Assembly: GCF_001601575.1 (NCBI RefSeq)
Contig: NZ_LOHZ01000020.1
Coordinates: forward strand, 1-64,000
Direction of reading: 5' to 3'
DNA from: Thermovenabulum gondwanense
GTDB lineage: Bacteria > Bacillota > Thermosediminibacteria > Thermosediminibacterales > Thermosediminibacteraceae
DNA length: 64,000 bases
Every line of letters begins with the position of its first letter. Position 1 is the first letter of the stretch. A program made the translations under genes and the position numbers. Positions 52,035-63,353 of the stretch are shown here, one piece after another. The notes below the pieces were generated by a model. It was not told the DNA's origin. It worked only from the letters and a program-made list of their open reading frames with translations, and did not search any database.

Positions 52035-52229
52035 ATGTGGACGGTTGTTTATATGACTACCAGCAAGGAGACTGCTGATAAAGTAGCGGAGATATTGAAA
52101 AATGAAGGTTTTCTTGTTAAAACCAAAGAAGCTTTAAAAAGTAAAAAAAAGGGATGTTATATAGAAATTCTTGTACCTGAAGCTGAAGCTGAAGAAGCTC
52201 ATAAAATAATTTTGGAGAAAAATTTATAA
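52035..52229 (+). CDS. Small conserved protein between dnaE and pfkA
   Basis: 64 residues, alpha/beta (Trp-Thr-Val-Val-Tyr strand, helix, Gly-Phe-Leu-Val strand, Tyr-Ile-Glu-Ile-Leu-Val strand). The ferredoxin-like beta-alpha-beta pattern resembles DUF2007-type putative signalling domains. Related short ORFs are sometimes mislabelled glutamate decarboxylase, for which there is no support. GAGGAGG precedes the ATG, two bases after the dnaE stop. Confidence 0.8.
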   Translation: MWTVVYMTTSKETADKVAEILKNEGFLVKTKEALKSKKKGCYIEILVPEAEAEEAHKIILEKNL

Positions 52230-53207
<978 letters not shown>

Positions 53208-53221
53208 AGGGGAGGAAGGCA

Positions 53222-54970
53222 ATGAGAAAAACTAAAATAATCTGTACCATTGGACCATCCAGTGAAAGAAAGGATGTATTAAGGGAATTAATTTTGGCCG
53301 GTATGAATGTAGCAAGGCTTAACTTTTCTCACGGTACCCATGAGGAGCATGAAAAAAGAATAATCGCCATAAGGGAAGTAGAAAAAGAATTAAAGGCAAA
53401 TGTGGCGGTAATGCTTGATACTAAAGGGCCCGAAATAAGAATTGGAACTTTTAAAAACGGCAAGGTTTACCTGAAAAAAGGACAGAAGTTTTCTTTAAAA
53501 ACATATCCCTGTGAAGGGGACGAAACGGGAGTATACGTGGACTTAAAACAAATAAGTGAAATTTTAAAAAAAGGAGACAGAGTGCTAATAGCCGATGGCT
53601 TGATAGAACTTTTAGTGGATGAAATAAAAGGGGAGGAAATTATCTGTACGGTTAATAATGAGGGAGAACTGGGCAGCAAAAAAGGTGTCAATCTTCCCGG
53701 AAAAATCGTGCCCCTGCCTTCCGTAACAGAGAAAGATAAGGAAGACATTATTTTCGGCATTAAAATGGGAGTGGATTTTATTGCGGCATCCTTTGTCAGA
53801 AAGGCTCAGGATGTGATCGCAATAAGAAAGATATTGGAGGAAAATGGTGGACAGGATATACAAATAATTGCAAAAATTGAAAACCAGGAAGGAGTAAACA
53901 ATATTGATGAGATCATAAAAGTGGCCGATGCTATAATGGTTGCAAGGGGTGACTTGGGTGTTGAAATACCGGTAGAAGAAGTGCCAATAGTTCAAAAGAA
54001 GATCATCGAAAAGTGCAATAAAGCAGGAAGACCTGTCATTACCGCGACTCAAATGCTTGACTCTATGATAAGAAATCCCAGGCCTACCAGAGCGGAAACC
54101 ACCGATGTGGCAAATGCTATTTTAGATGGTACGGATGCAATTATGCTTTCCGGAGAAACAGCAGCGGGAGATTTTCCGGTAGAAGCTGCCCGAATGATGG
54201 CGAAAATAGCTGAAAAAGTTGAAGAAACAATAAAAGTTGATGAGGTGACATCCGGAAGGCAGCGCATAATAAAGACGGTAACGGATGCTATCAGCCATGC
54301 TACATACACCATAGCGAGAGACCTCTGTGCTGCTGCAATAATTACGTCCACAAAATCGGGTTACACTGCAAGAATGGTGGCTAAATTCAGGCCACAAGCT
54401 CCGATTATAGCAGTTACACCAAAAGAAAAAGTTTTGAAAACTCTTCAAATCGTATGGGGTGTTTATCCAATAAAAATAAACGAGGTCATTTCTACCGATG
54501 AAATGTTCAGAGAGGCTATATCTGGTGCATTGAGTTCTGGTATAATTAAAAAAGGAGACCTGGTGGTTATTACCGCCGGTGTGCCGGTAAATGTAACAGG
54601 TACAACAAATTTGATAAGGGTGCATATTGTGGGCGAGGTAATTTTAAAAGGGACGGGTATAGGAAATAAATTTGTTACCGGTATTGCTTTTGTGGCGGAT
54701 ACGTTAAAAAAAGCTATGGAAATGCCGGACGGAGCTATTCTTGTTGTAGATGCTACCGATGCGGATTATACTCCGATAATAAAAAGGGCAAGCGCCGTTA
54801 TTACACAAGAAGGTGGACTTACTTCACATGCGGCAATACTGGGCCTCGAGTTTGGTATTCCTGTGGTTGTTGGAGCTGAAGGGGCAACGGAAAGGATAAG
54901 AACCGGAGAAGAGATCACCGTAGATAGCCAGAGGGGGCTTATTTTTAGAGGAAGGGTGGATGTAAAATAA
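53222..54970 (+). CDS. pyk: Pyruvate kinase with extra PEP-utilising mobile domain
   Basis: 582 residues. Glycolytic step from PEP to pyruvate and ATP. Lys-Ile-Glu-Asn (catalytic metal/PEP strand), Met-Val-Ala-Arg-Gly-Asp-Leu-Gly-Val-Glu and Thr-Ala-Thr-Gln-Met-Leu are conserved. Beyond the normal length (about 475) it carries a Pyk-specific C-terminal domain, with Gly-Gly-Leu-Thr-Ser-His-Ala-Ala-Ile near 532-541 resembling the phosphohistidine motif of PPDK and EI. This extension is known in thermophilic Bacillales and clostridia. Confidence 0.95.
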   Translation: MRKTKIICTIGPSSERKDVLRELILAGMNVARLNFSHGTHEEHEKRIIAIREVEKELKANVAVMLDTKGPEIRIGTFKNGKVYLKKGQKFSLKTYPCEGDETGVYVDLKQISEILKKGDRVLIADGLIELLVDEIKGEEIICTVNNEGELGSKKGVNLPGKIVPLPSVTEKDKEDIIFGIKMGVDFIAASFVRKAQDVIAIRKILEENGGQDIQIIAKIENQEGVNNIDEIIKVADAIMVARGDLGVEIPVEEVPIVQKKIIEKCNKAGRPVITATQMLDSMIRNPRPTRAETTDVANAILDGTDAIMLSGETAAGDFPVEAARMMAKIAEKVEETIKVDEVTSGRQRIIKTVTDAISHATYTIARDLCAAAIITSTKSGYTARMVAKFRPQAPIIAVTPKEKVLKTLQIVWGVYPIKINEVISTDEMFREAISGALSSGIIKKGDLVVITAGVPVNVTGTTNLIRVHIVGEVILKGTGIGNKFVTGIAFVADTLKKAMEMPDGAILVVDATDADYTPIIKRASAVITQEGGLTSHAAILGLEFGIPVVVGAEGATERIRTGEEITVDSQRGLIFRGRVDVK

Positions 54971-54998
54971 ATTAACAAAATTTTTTTATAACACCCCC

Positions 54999-55027
54999 TT
55001 GACATATCTTTTATGAGGATGTAAAAT
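54999..55027 (+). promoter_or_regulatory. Strong promoter after pyk
   Basis: TTGACA (54999-55004), exact 17-base spacer, TAAAAT (55022-55027). It starts 29 bases after the pyk stop and probably serves the ilv T-box leader, though a hairpin lies between. Confidence 0.75.
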
Positions 55028-55049
55028 ACTTCTTAAACTATAAGAATAT

Positions 55050-55075
55050 CCAGCGATAAAATCGCTGGTATTTTT
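55050..55075 (+). terminator. Short terminator-like hairpin in the pyk-ilvC gap
   Basis: CCAGCGAT (55050-55057) and ATCGCTGG (55061-55068), loop AAA, then TATTTTTATA. It could be the pyk terminator although it is downstream of the promoter at 54999, or an attenuator at the 5' end of the ilv leader. Confidence 0.6.
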
Positions 55076-55114
55076 ATAAAATTTCAGGTTATTTAATTAA
55101 AAATTTAATATTTT

Positions 55115-55356
55115 AAAATGCTGTGAAGGAGAAGAAGACAGTTGATACCGTCAAAGAGAGCCGGGTAAGGTGAAAGCCGGTACGGGTCAAAGTTTTTCTA
55201 TCACTCCGGAGCAGCTGGTGCGAATGTGAGTAGTACCAGACGCCTGCTGCGTTAAATAAATGAGGCCTTTTGAGGTAAATCAGGGTGGTACCACGGGGAA
55301 AAAACTCCCCTCGTCCCTGGGAAGATCTTTCTCGGGACGAGGGGAGTTTATTTTTT
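55115..55356 (+). promoter_or_regulatory. Isoleucine T-box riboswitch upstream of ilvC
   Basis: The leader has the GAGAGCCGGGTAAGGTGAAAG-type Stem I pattern near 55154, a specifier read as ATC (Ile) followed by ACTCC near 55200, and the T-box AGGGTGGTACCACG at 55282-55295. A very strong terminator follows: a perfect 16-base stem (55302-55317 with 55334-55349) and a T-run. Low isoleucine charging should favour read-through into ilvC, ilvB and ilvE. Confidence 0.9.
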
Positions 55357-55370
55357 GAAAAAAAAATTAA

Positions 55371-56375
<1,005 letters not shown>

Positions 56376-56389
56376 TTTGAGGTGAAATA

Positions 56390-58066
56390 ATGACGGGAGC
56401 GGATTTGTTACTTTCTACACTGGAAGAACTGGGCGTTCAAGTAATTTTTGGTTTTCCTGGAGGGTCTGCCCTTCCCATATACGATGCACTTTACAGAAAT
56501 AAAAAAATTAAACATATCAGGACGGTTCATGAACAAGGGGCTGCCCACGCCGCCGATGGCTATGCAAGGGCAACGGGGAAGGTAGGCGTAGCCCTGAGCA
56601 CGTCCGGACCGGGAGCTACAAACCTCGTGACGGGTATTGCTACTGCGTATATGGATTCTGTACCGGTGGTGGCATTTACCGGCCAGGTAGCTTTACCCCT
56701 TCTGGGCAGGGATTCCTTTCAGGAAGTGGATATAACGGGCGTTACACTCCCTATTACGAAGCACAGCTTTATTATCAGAGAAAAAGAAAAAATAGTTAAA
56801 AAGGTCAAGGAGGCTTTTATAATAGCTTCAACAGGAAGGCCTGGTCCCGTAGTCGTGGATCTCCCTAAAGATGTGATGTCATCCGAAGTGGATCCGGGAT
56901 GTGTGGACAGAGAAATTAACGGTTTCATCAGTTCTTTTCAGAAAAAGTATCAAACTACGTCGGATATCGAAGAAAAAATCGATAAAGCCGTGCGCTTGAT
57001 GGAGGAATCCAAAAGACCAGTAATTTACGCCGGGGGAGGAGTGGTTTCCTCTCGGGCCTGGAAGGAAGTATTGGAGCTGTCGGAGAAAATATCCGCTCCG
57101 GTAGCAGTTACCCTGATGGGATTGGGGTCTTTTCCCCATGAACATCCACACTTCCTGGGAATGCTCGGGATGCATGGTACCGCTTATGCAAATTACGCTG
57201 TTTCAAAATGCGATCTACTAATAGCTCTGGGTGCGAGATTTGATGACAGGGTAATTGGGAAAGGCAGTGAATTCGCAAAAAATGCAAAAATCATTCATAT
57301 AGATATAGATCAAGCAGAACTGGGCAAGAATAAAAGCGCAGACCTACCCATTAAAGGTGATTTAAAGGAAGTTATGAAAAAATTGTTAAACAGGGTAAGC
57401 AAAAGATATCTGAAGGATTGGCTTCAGGAAATAGAGGTCTTAAAAAGTAAATATCCACTTAATTATAAGAACGAGGGGTTAAAACCTCAGTATATTATTG
57501 AAAAAATATGGGAAATTACAAAGGGAGATGCCCTGATTGCTACGGAAGTAGGTCAACATCAAATGTGGGCGGCTCAATATTATAAATTCAGGGAACCCCG
57601 TAGCTTAATAACTTCCGGCGGACTTGGAACCATGGGATTTGGTTTACCGGCTGCTGTTGGAGCAAAAATAGGAAGACCTGACAAAATAGTATTTAATATC
57701 GCCGGTGACGGAAGTTTTGAGATGAACTGCCATGAACTGATTACAGCTGCCCGGTATAATATTCCTATTGTAGTTGTAATATTTAACAACGGGAGCTTGG
57801 GAATGGTAAGGCAGTGGCAGGAACTTTTTTACAATAAGCGGTATTCCCATTCAATTCTTTCCGAAGAACCCGATTATGTAAAAATTGCTCTGGGTTGTGG
57901 GTGCAATGCAATAAGGATAAAAGAAAAAGACGAAGTAGAAAAAGCTATATTAGAAGCAATAGATTCGGGTAGACCTACCGTTATAGAAGCTATGATTGAC
58001 AAAGAAGAAAATGTTATGCCTATGGTTCCTGCAGGTGAGCCCATTTACAATATGCTCGGGGTATAA
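56390..58066 (+). CDS. ilvB: Acetolactate synthase large subunit
   Basis: 558 residues, TPP-dependent. Phe-Gly-Phe-Pro-Gly-Gly-Ser near 20 with the catalytic Glu in His-Glu-Gln-Gly-Ala, and Gly-Asp-Gly-Ser-Phe (TPP/Mg2+ motif) near 440, with Asn-Asn-Gly about 27 residues on, are conserved. It makes acetolactate for valine/leucine and acetohydroxybutyrate for isoleucine. No regulatory subunit (ilvN) lies in the operon. ATG at 56390 with GAGGTG upstream. Confidence 0.92.
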   Translation: MTGADLLLSTLEELGVQVIFGFPGGSALPIYDALYRNKKIKHIRTVHEQGAAHAADGYARATGKVGVALSTSGPGATNLVTGIATAYMDSVPVVAFTGQVALPLLGRDSFQEVDITGVTLPITKHSFIIREKEKIVKKVKEAFIIASTGRPGPVVVDLPKDVMSSEVDPGCVDREINGFISSFQKKYQTTSDIEEKIDKAVRLMEESKRPVIYAGGGVVSSRAWKEVLELSEKISAPVAVTLMGLGSFPHEHPHFLGMLGMHGTAYANYAVSKCDLLIALGARFDDRVIGKGSEFAKNAKIIHIDIDQAELGKNKSADLPIKGDLKEVMKKLLNRVSKRYLKDWLQEIEVLKSKYPLNYKNEGLKPQYIIEKIWEITKGDALIATEVGQHQMWAAQYYKFREPRSLITSGGLGTMGFGLPAAVGAKIGRPDKIVFNIAGDGSFEMNCHELITAARYNIPIVVVIFNNGSLGMVRQWQELFYNKRYSHSILSEEPDYVKIALGCGCNAIRIKEKDEVEKAILEAIDSGRPTVIEAMIDKEENVMPMVPAGEPIYNMLGV

Positions 58067-58100
58067 AAAGGGCACAAACATATCTTTTAGGGGGATGAAT

Positions 58101-58979
58101 ATGAGCGTACAGGTTTATATCAATGGGAAATTTTATAATAAAGAAGATGCCAAAATCTCGGTTTTTGATCACGGCTTTTTGTACGGGGACGGAGTTTTTG
58201 AAGGTATAAGAGCTTATAATGGCAGGGTGTTTAAATTAAAAGAGCATATAGACAGACTATACCATGGTGCCAATGCTTTAATGTTAAATATTCCTTTGTC
58301 CAAGGAGGAAATGATAGAAGTAGTCTTAGAGACATTAAGGAGAAATAACTTAAAAGATGCTTATATCAGACTTGTTGTTTCGAGAGGGGAAGGAGACTTA
58401 GGACTTGACCCCAGAAAATGTAAAGAGCCAACAATAATTTGTATTGCTGATAAAATAACCCTTTATCCTGAAAAAATGTATGAAGAAGGTTTGGAGATAA
58501 TAACTGCGGCGGTTAGAAGAAATCCTGCGGAGGGAGTAAATCCTCAGATAAAATCACTGAACTATCTGAACAACATCCTGGCAAAGATCGAGGCAAATAT
58601 GTATGGTGCCTTGGAGGCCCTGATTTTGAACACAGAAGATTATGTAGCAGAGTGTACGGGAGATAATATCTTTATAATTAAAGATGGAAAACTTATTACT
58701 CCTCCACCTTACGCTGGAATTCTGGTAGGAATAACACGAAATGTCATTATGGAACTGGCAAAAAAACAGGGAATCAGTGTAGAAGAAAAAGTATTTACGA
58801 GGTTCGAAATCTTTTCTGCCGATGAATGTTTCCTCACCGGTACCGCAGCAGAAGTGATTCCCGTTGTTAAATTGGACGGAAGACCTATAGGGGATGGTAA
58901 ACCCGGTCCTATTACTAAAAAATTATTAAGCGAATTTAAAGAATATATCAAAAACGAAGGTACCCCTATCTACAAATAA
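58101..58979 (+). CDS. ilvE: Branched-chain amino acid aminotransferase
   Basis: 292 residues, class IV PLP enzyme doing the last step of Ile, Leu and Val synthesis. Phe-Asp-His-Gly-Phe-Leu-Tyr-Gly-Asp-Gly-Val-Phe-Glu, the PLP lysine in Ile-Lys-Ser-Leu-Asn-Tyr-Leu-Asn, and Glu-Cys-Thr-Gly-Asp-Asn fit IlvE, in contrast to the D-amino acid enzyme at 34859. ATG at 58101 is chosen: GGGGG lies six bases upstream. An upstream frame reaches back into ilvB without a usable start. Confidence 0.92.
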   Translation: MSVQVYINGKFYNKEDAKISVFDHGFLYGDGVFEGIRAYNGRVFKLKEHIDRLYHGANALMLNIPLSKEEMIEVVLETLRRNNLKDAYIRLVVSRGEGDLGLDPRKCKEPTIICIADKITLYPEKMYEEGLEIITAAVRRNPAEGVNPQIKSLNYLNNILAKIEANMYGALEALILNTEDYVAECTGDNIFIIKDGKLITPPPYAGILVGITRNVIMELAKKQGISVEEKVFTRFEIFSADECFLTGTAAEVIPVVKLDGRPIGDGKPGPITKKLLSEFKEYIKNEGTPIYK

Positions 58980-58990
58980 AAAAACTTATC

Positions 58991-59017
58991 TGGCTCCTGA
59001 AAAGGGGCCATTTTTTT
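58991..59017 (+). terminator. Terminator of the ilv operon
   Basis: TGGCTCC (58991-58997) pairs with GGGGCCA (59004-59010), one G-U, then seven T. Confidence 0.8.
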
Positions 59018-59101
59018 ATGCAAATTTTATACTTGAAAAGACATAATACTACCTTTTAAGGAATAAAGTTTTAATGTAGCAATATATGGGAGGTATGTAC
59101 A

Positions 59102-61753
59102 ATGCAAAATTCATATTCGGTAGATATAAAAAAAGGTCTTACTAATAGGGAAGTAATGGTTAAAAAAAGATTATTTGGAAAAAATGAAATTATAGAGAAA
59201 AAAAAGGTAAATCCGGTGACTATTTTTTTAAATCAGTACAATAATCTTATTTCTTATATGCTCTTCGGGTCTCTGTTCGTATCTTATATTTTGGGGGAAA
59301 TAACCGATTCCCTGGCTATTTTAATAATTATTCTAATTAACGGTATAATGGGTTTTATCCAGGAATATAGAGCGGAAAAATCCTTAGATAAATTAAAAGA
59401 ACTGACAGCACCCACCACCAGGGTATTAAGAGACGGTGAAATTAGGATTATTCCCGCCCGGGATGTGGTGCCCGGTGATGTGGTTTTACTGGAATCGGGA
59501 GATCGGGTACCTGCGGATGGGAAAATATTGGAATGTGAAAGTTTTTTAGTAGATGAATCGCTGCTTACAGGGGAATCCTTTCCGGTAGAAAAAAGAGCTT
59601 TTGACTTAAATGCAAATAATAAAGGACTAAAAATTCACAGAAAAGATATGGTTTTTATGGGAACCTTGGTAATATCGGGCAGGGCAAAGATACTTATTAC
59701 GGAAACGGGCATGAACACGGAAATGGGTAGGATTGCCCATATAATTCAAAGTATTGAAGATAAAAAAACGCCTCTGCAAAAGAAACTTGAAATACTGGGC
59801 GAAAAGTTGATAGTAATATGTTCATTAATTTGCGTATTTGTTTCATTGGTAGGTATTCTGCGCGGAGAGAGCATGGCAAATATGTTTTTATTTGGTGTTA
59901 GCCTTGCGGTAGCTGCAATCCCGGAAGGTTTGCCGGCTATAGTGACGATAGTCTTAGCCATGGGTGTTCAAAGGATGGCCAAAAAAAATGCGTTAATCCG
60001 AAGGCTTCCTGCTGTAGAAACCTTAGGATGTGCTACAGTAATTTGCAGCGATAAAACCGGGACACTTACAGAAAATAAAATGACCGTAAGGAAAATATAT
60101 GCAAATAATGATATGTATATTGTAACGGGGACCGGCTACCGATTGGAAGGAGAAATAGTAAGAAAAGATGGAAGTGTTTTAAATAATGGCGAAGAACTGA
60201 GAAGATTATTTGAAATAGCGGTTTCATGCAACAACGCTTACCTGAAAGAAAAAGAAACATCTAATTTTCTTTTAAACTTGATGGATTACAGGAAAAAAGA
60301 ACTGACTATTTATGGTGATTCAACCGAAGCTGCATTAATCATTGCAGGATTAAAAGGTGGGGTGGGCAAAGAAGAAATCGACGAAAAATATGTGAGAGTA
60401 AAGGAAATTCCTTTTAATTCGGACCGAAAAAGAATGTCGGTTATGGTAAAAACAAGAAAAGGAGAGCTTCTACTTTTTACAAAAGGCGCTCCCGAAGTGG
60501 TAGTTAGCCTTTGTAAATATATGGAGGTGGGAGGAAAGGTTATTCCTTTAACTTTTGAAGATAAAGAAAGAATCATGAAAGTAAGCGAAGAAATGGGGAG
60601 GGAAGCGCTGAGGGTTCTGGCTTTTGCCTATAAACATGTAAGCTTAAATGAGGCAAAAAAAGGTGACTTGGAAAGGGATTTAATATTTTCAGGTTTAATG
60701 GGTATGATAGATCCTCCCCGGAGAGAAGTAAAGGAAGCCATAGAAAAATGTTTTACTGCAGGAATTAAACCTGTAATGATAACAGGAGATCATAAATCTA
60801 CGGCCTGGGCTATTGCAAAGGAAGTAGGCCTTTTAGATAAAGGAGGGCGAATAATAACAGGAGAGGAGCTGGATAAAATAACGGATAAAGACCTTGAAGA
60901 GATAATTGAGGACATAGCTATATATGCCCGGGTTTCACCGCAACATAAACTAAGAATAGTCAGACTTCTAAAAAAGAGGGGTCACGTCGTGGCAATGACG
61001 GGTGATGGGGTGAACGATGCGCCTGCAATAAAAGAAGCGGATATTGGAATTTCTATGGGGCTTAGCGGAACGGATGTTACAAAAGAAGCTTCGGCAATGG
61101 TATTAACGGATGATAATTTTAGAAGCATTGTTAATGCTGTCGAAGAAGGAAGAATTATTTACGAAAATATTAAAAAATTTATCAGGTATTTGCTTTCATG
61201 TAATACGGGGGAAGTTTTAACGATGATTTTTTCAATAATACTCGGTTTACCTCTTCCCTTATTTCCAACCCAGATTCTTTTGATGAACTTAGTAACCGAT
61301 GGACTTCCGGCAATGGCACTGGGTATTGATCCGCCCGTTGAAGATGTGATGAAAAAACTTCCCAGAAGAAAAAAAGAGGATATTTTTGCCGGTGGGCTTG
61401 GGAAAAAAATTTTTGTAAGAGGTGTCAAGATAGGTATATGCACGATAATTTCTTATATCTTTGGAATGTACCTATCTTCCGGGGATCTTATTTATTCCAG
61501 GACCTTAGCTTATTCTACTTTGATAGTATCCCAGCTGATATTTGCTTTTGAGTGCAGAAACGATGAAAAAGGGATCACCATTAAATCAATATTAACCAAT
61601 ATTTACTTGTTATTTTCGGTAATAATTTCCTTTGGTGTGTTTTTGTTAACTATTTATGTTCCGAATTTACAGGGTATCTTTCATACAGTTCCCTTAGATT
61701 TTTCGGTCTGGATTTTCATAATAGCTATTTCTGCAATTGGAACTATAATTTAA
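59102..61753 (+). CDS. Ca2+-transporting P-type ATPase (type IIA)
   Basis: 883 residues, SERCA/PMCA-like cation pump. N-terminal cation ATPase domain, Thr-Gly-Glu-Ser actuator motif near 157-160, Asp317-Lys-Thr-Gly-Thr phosphorylation site, Thr-Gly-Asp-Gly-Val-Asn-Asp-Ala-Pro hinge, and the M4 Pro-Glu-Gly-Leu-Pro motif that binds Ca2+. About ten membrane helices. It exports Ca2+ or another divalent cation from the cytosol. ATG at 59102 with GGGAGGT. Confidence 0.9.
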   Translation: MQNSYSVDIKKGLTNREVMVKKRLFGKNEIIEKKKVNPVTIFLNQYNNLISYMLFGSLFVSYILGEITDSLAILIIILINGIMGFIQEYRAEKSLDKLKELTAPTTRVLRDGEIRIIPARDVVPGDVVLLESGDRVPADGKILECESFLVDESLLTGESFPVEKRAFDLNANNKGLKIHRKDMVFMGTLVISGRAKILITETGMNTEMGRIAHIIQSIEDKKTPLQKKLEILGEKLIVICSLICVFVSLVGILRGESMANMFLFGVSLAVAAIPEGLPAIVTIVLAMGVQRMAKKNALIRRLPAVETLGCATVICSDKTGTLTENKMTVRKIYANNDMYIVTGTGYRLEGEIVRKDGSVLNNGEELRRLFEIAVSCNNAYLKEKETSNFLLNLMDYRKKELTIYGDSTEAALIIAGLKGGVGKEEIDEKYVRVKEIPFNSDRKRMSVMVKTRKGELLLFTKGAPEVVVSLCKYMEVGGKVIPLTFEDKERIMKVSEEMGREALRVLAFAYKHVSLNEAKKGDLERDLIFSGLMGMIDPPRREVKEAIEKCFTAGIKPVMITGDHKSTAWAIAKEVGLLDKGGRIITGEELDKITDKDLEEIIEDIAIYARVSPQHKLRIVRLLKKRGHVVAMTGDGVNDAPAIKEADIGISMGLSGTDVTKEASAMVLTDDNFRSIVNAVEEGRIIYENIKKFIRYLLSCNTGEVLTMIFSIILGLPLPLFPTQILLMNLVTDGLPAMALGIDPPVEDVMKKLPRRKKEDIFAGGLGKKIFVRGVKIGICTIISYIFGMYLSSGDLIYSRTLAYSTLIVSQLIFAFECRNDEKGITIKSILTNIYLLFSVIISFGVFLLTIYVPNLQGIFHTVPLDFSVWIFIIAISAIGTII

Positions 61754-61852
61754 TCTCTCTTGAGCTTTTTCGACAAATTTAATTTTAATTTTAGGAGGAA
61801 TTTTCATATTTTTGTGGAATTAATATTATAAAAGCACCCGGGAGGGATGTAT

Positions 61853-62176
61853 ATGTTAAAAGACCTGGAATTTTCAATAAACCTTTACACAGAAGGAGAA
61901 AGATTTTTTGATTTACTGAAGGTCCTCATAAGAGACGCAAAAAAATCTCCCTGGCCCCATGAAAGAGAAAGAGCTATTTTCGCAGAAGGTTTATTAAAGA
62001 AAGCATTGGAAACTTACGAAGAAGCAGTAAAGCATGCAGAAGAAAAGGTTGTATCGGGTTTTTGTACTGAAGAGGATAAGCGACTGGTAAAAGAAATGAG
62101 AAGGAGATTGGATTACTGGAGAAAAAAATACGAAGAACTCTCGATGGAAAAAGTAGGATCCTCCTGCGGGATGTAA
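61853..62176 (+). CDS. Hypothetical small helical protein
   Basis: 107 residues, not recognised, very charged (Glu, Lys, Arg) and helical. The end is Lys-Val-Gly-Ser-Ser-Cys-Gly-Met, with one more Cys at about residue 70. The start ATG at 61853 is six bases after GGAGGG (a second ATG is two codons earlier). It lies 15 bases before the macro-domain gene and may be in its operon. Confidence 0.7.
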   Translation: MLKDLEFSINLYTEGERFFDLLKVLIRDAKKSPWPHERERAIFAEGLLKKALETYEEAVKHAEEKVVSGFCTEEDKRLVKEMRRRLDYWRKKYEELSMEKVGSSCGM

Positions 62177-62191
62177 AAAGAAGGGATGGAA

Positions 62192-62671
62192 ATGAAAGCT
62201 GTTATTGGTGATATAACAAAAGTTTCAGCTGATGTGATAGTCAATGCAGCAAACGGCATGGGTCCTATGGGTGGTGGAGTAGCCTTCGCAATAAAAAAAG
62301 CGGGTGGGAAGGTAATAGAGGAAGAAGCTATTGAAGTTTGCAAAAAATTAGATCCTCAACCGGGAGATGTTTATGTGACCACAGCGGGGGCATTAAATGC
62401 AAAATATATATTCCACGCTGTAACCATGAAGTATCCCGCTGAAAAATCGAACATTGAGATTGTAAGGAAATGCTTAAATAATCTTATTACAAAAGCTCGA
62501 GAAATGAAAGTAAAATCAATGGTAATTCCGGCTCTCGCTACCGGAGTTGGCGGAGTTTCTAAAAAAGAAGCAGCAAAAGTTTTTAAGGAAATATTAAAAA
62601 ATGTGGAGGATATAGATATCACGGTTATGGATATTAATGAAGACTTTATAGAATATATTAATGAAAATTAA
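62192..62671 (+). CDS. Macro-domain (ADP-ribose-binding) protein
   Basis: 159 residues, one complete macro domain: Gly-Asp-Ile-Thr-Lys near 6-10, Val-Asn-Ala-Ala-Asn-Gly near 19-24, Gly-Pro-Met-Gly-Gly-Gly-Val-Ala, and Pro-Ala-Leu-Ala-Thr-Gly-Val-Gly-Gly near 115 form the ADP-ribose pocket. Such proteins bind ADP-ribose, some removing it from proteins. ATG at 62192 after AAGGG. Confidence 0.9.
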   Translation: MKAVIGDITKVSADVIVNAANGMGPMGGGVAFAIKKAGGKVIEEEAIEVCKKLDPQPGDVYVTTAGALNAKYIFHAVTMKYPAEKSNIEIVRKCLNNLITKAREMKVKSMVIPALATGVGGVSKKEAAKVFKEILKNVEDIDITVMDINEDFIEYINEN

Positions 62672-62681
62672 TTATTGTATG

Positions 62682-62709
62682 ACCGCAATAATGCGGTTTA
62701 TGTTTTTTT
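62682..62709 (+). terminator. Rho-independent terminator
   Basis: ACCGCA (62682-62687) with TGCGGT (62692-62697), loop ATAA, then a T-rich run. Confidence 0.75.
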
Positions 62710-62792
62710 GTATAATAAAAGTAAGTTCAATTAACAATAAAAAAGAGTGCAATAAATAAAAATAAATTGAATAATAAAAGGGAGGTAAAAAA

Positions 62793-63230
62793 ATGCCCAC
62801 TGTAACTTTTTCAGCTAAAGCTAACTGGAAGAATGGAATGGTAGTTGAAGGTGAAGCAAGGGGATTTAAAGTAACTGTAGATGAGCCAAAAGAGCTGGGA
62901 GGAACCAATACCGCTATGAACCCGGTGGAATTGCTCCTGTGCTCATTGGGAGGATGTATGGGAATTGTAGCCAGTGCTTTTGCACCAAAATGCGGAGTGG
63001 AATTAAAGGGATTCTCGGTAGAATTGGAAGGCGATCTTGATCCCGATGGATTTTTAGGTAAAAATCCCAATGTGAGGAAGGGTTTTTCTGAAATAAGGTA
63101 TAAAATGCATATCATATCCGATTCACCGGAAGAAAATATAAAAAAACTTTACCATCTCATTGAGGAAAGATGCCCTGTTAAAGATACTCTTCAGGGTGTT
63201 CCCGTAAAAGGTGATCTTGTTATAGGTTAA
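62793..63230 (+). CDS. OsmC/Ohr-family protein
   Basis: 145 residues, OsmC fold. Cys55 in Leu-Gly-Gly-Cys-Met-Gly and Cys127 in Glu-Arg-Cys-Pro-Val are in the places of the paired redox cysteines that reduce organic hydroperoxides. C50 is an extra cysteine. It may protect against oxidative stress or serve another thiol role, as many OsmC relatives do. GGGAGG precedes the ATG. It is a single-gene unit. Confidence 0.88.
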   Translation: MPTVTFSAKANWKNGMVVEGEARGFKVTVDEPKELGGTNTAMNPVELLLCSLGGCMGIVASAFAPKCGVELKGFSVELEGDLDPDGFLGKNPNVRKGFSEIRYKMHIISDSPEENIKKLYHLIEERCPVKDTLQGVPVKGDLVIG

Positions 63231-63239
63231 AAGGAAGGG

Positions 63240-63281
63240 AAAACGGCTGCCGATATAATCTTTGCAGCCGTTTTAATTTTT
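63240..63281 (+). terminator. Rho-independent terminator
   Basis: AAAACGGCTGC (63240-63250) and GCAGCCGTTTT (63264-63274) form an 11-base perfect stem with a T-rich tail. Confidence 0.85.
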
Positions 63282-63353
63282 GTCTTTAATTTTGAAAGCC
63301 TTAAATATAGAATATTGGTAGTAGCGTTTTATTTTAAAAGTAAGGTGATGAAA

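Noticed and set aside
53612-54625. Two long minus-strand frames inside pyk
   Set aside because: Overlap a conserved gene throughout and translate to compositions expected from codon bias of the opposite strand.
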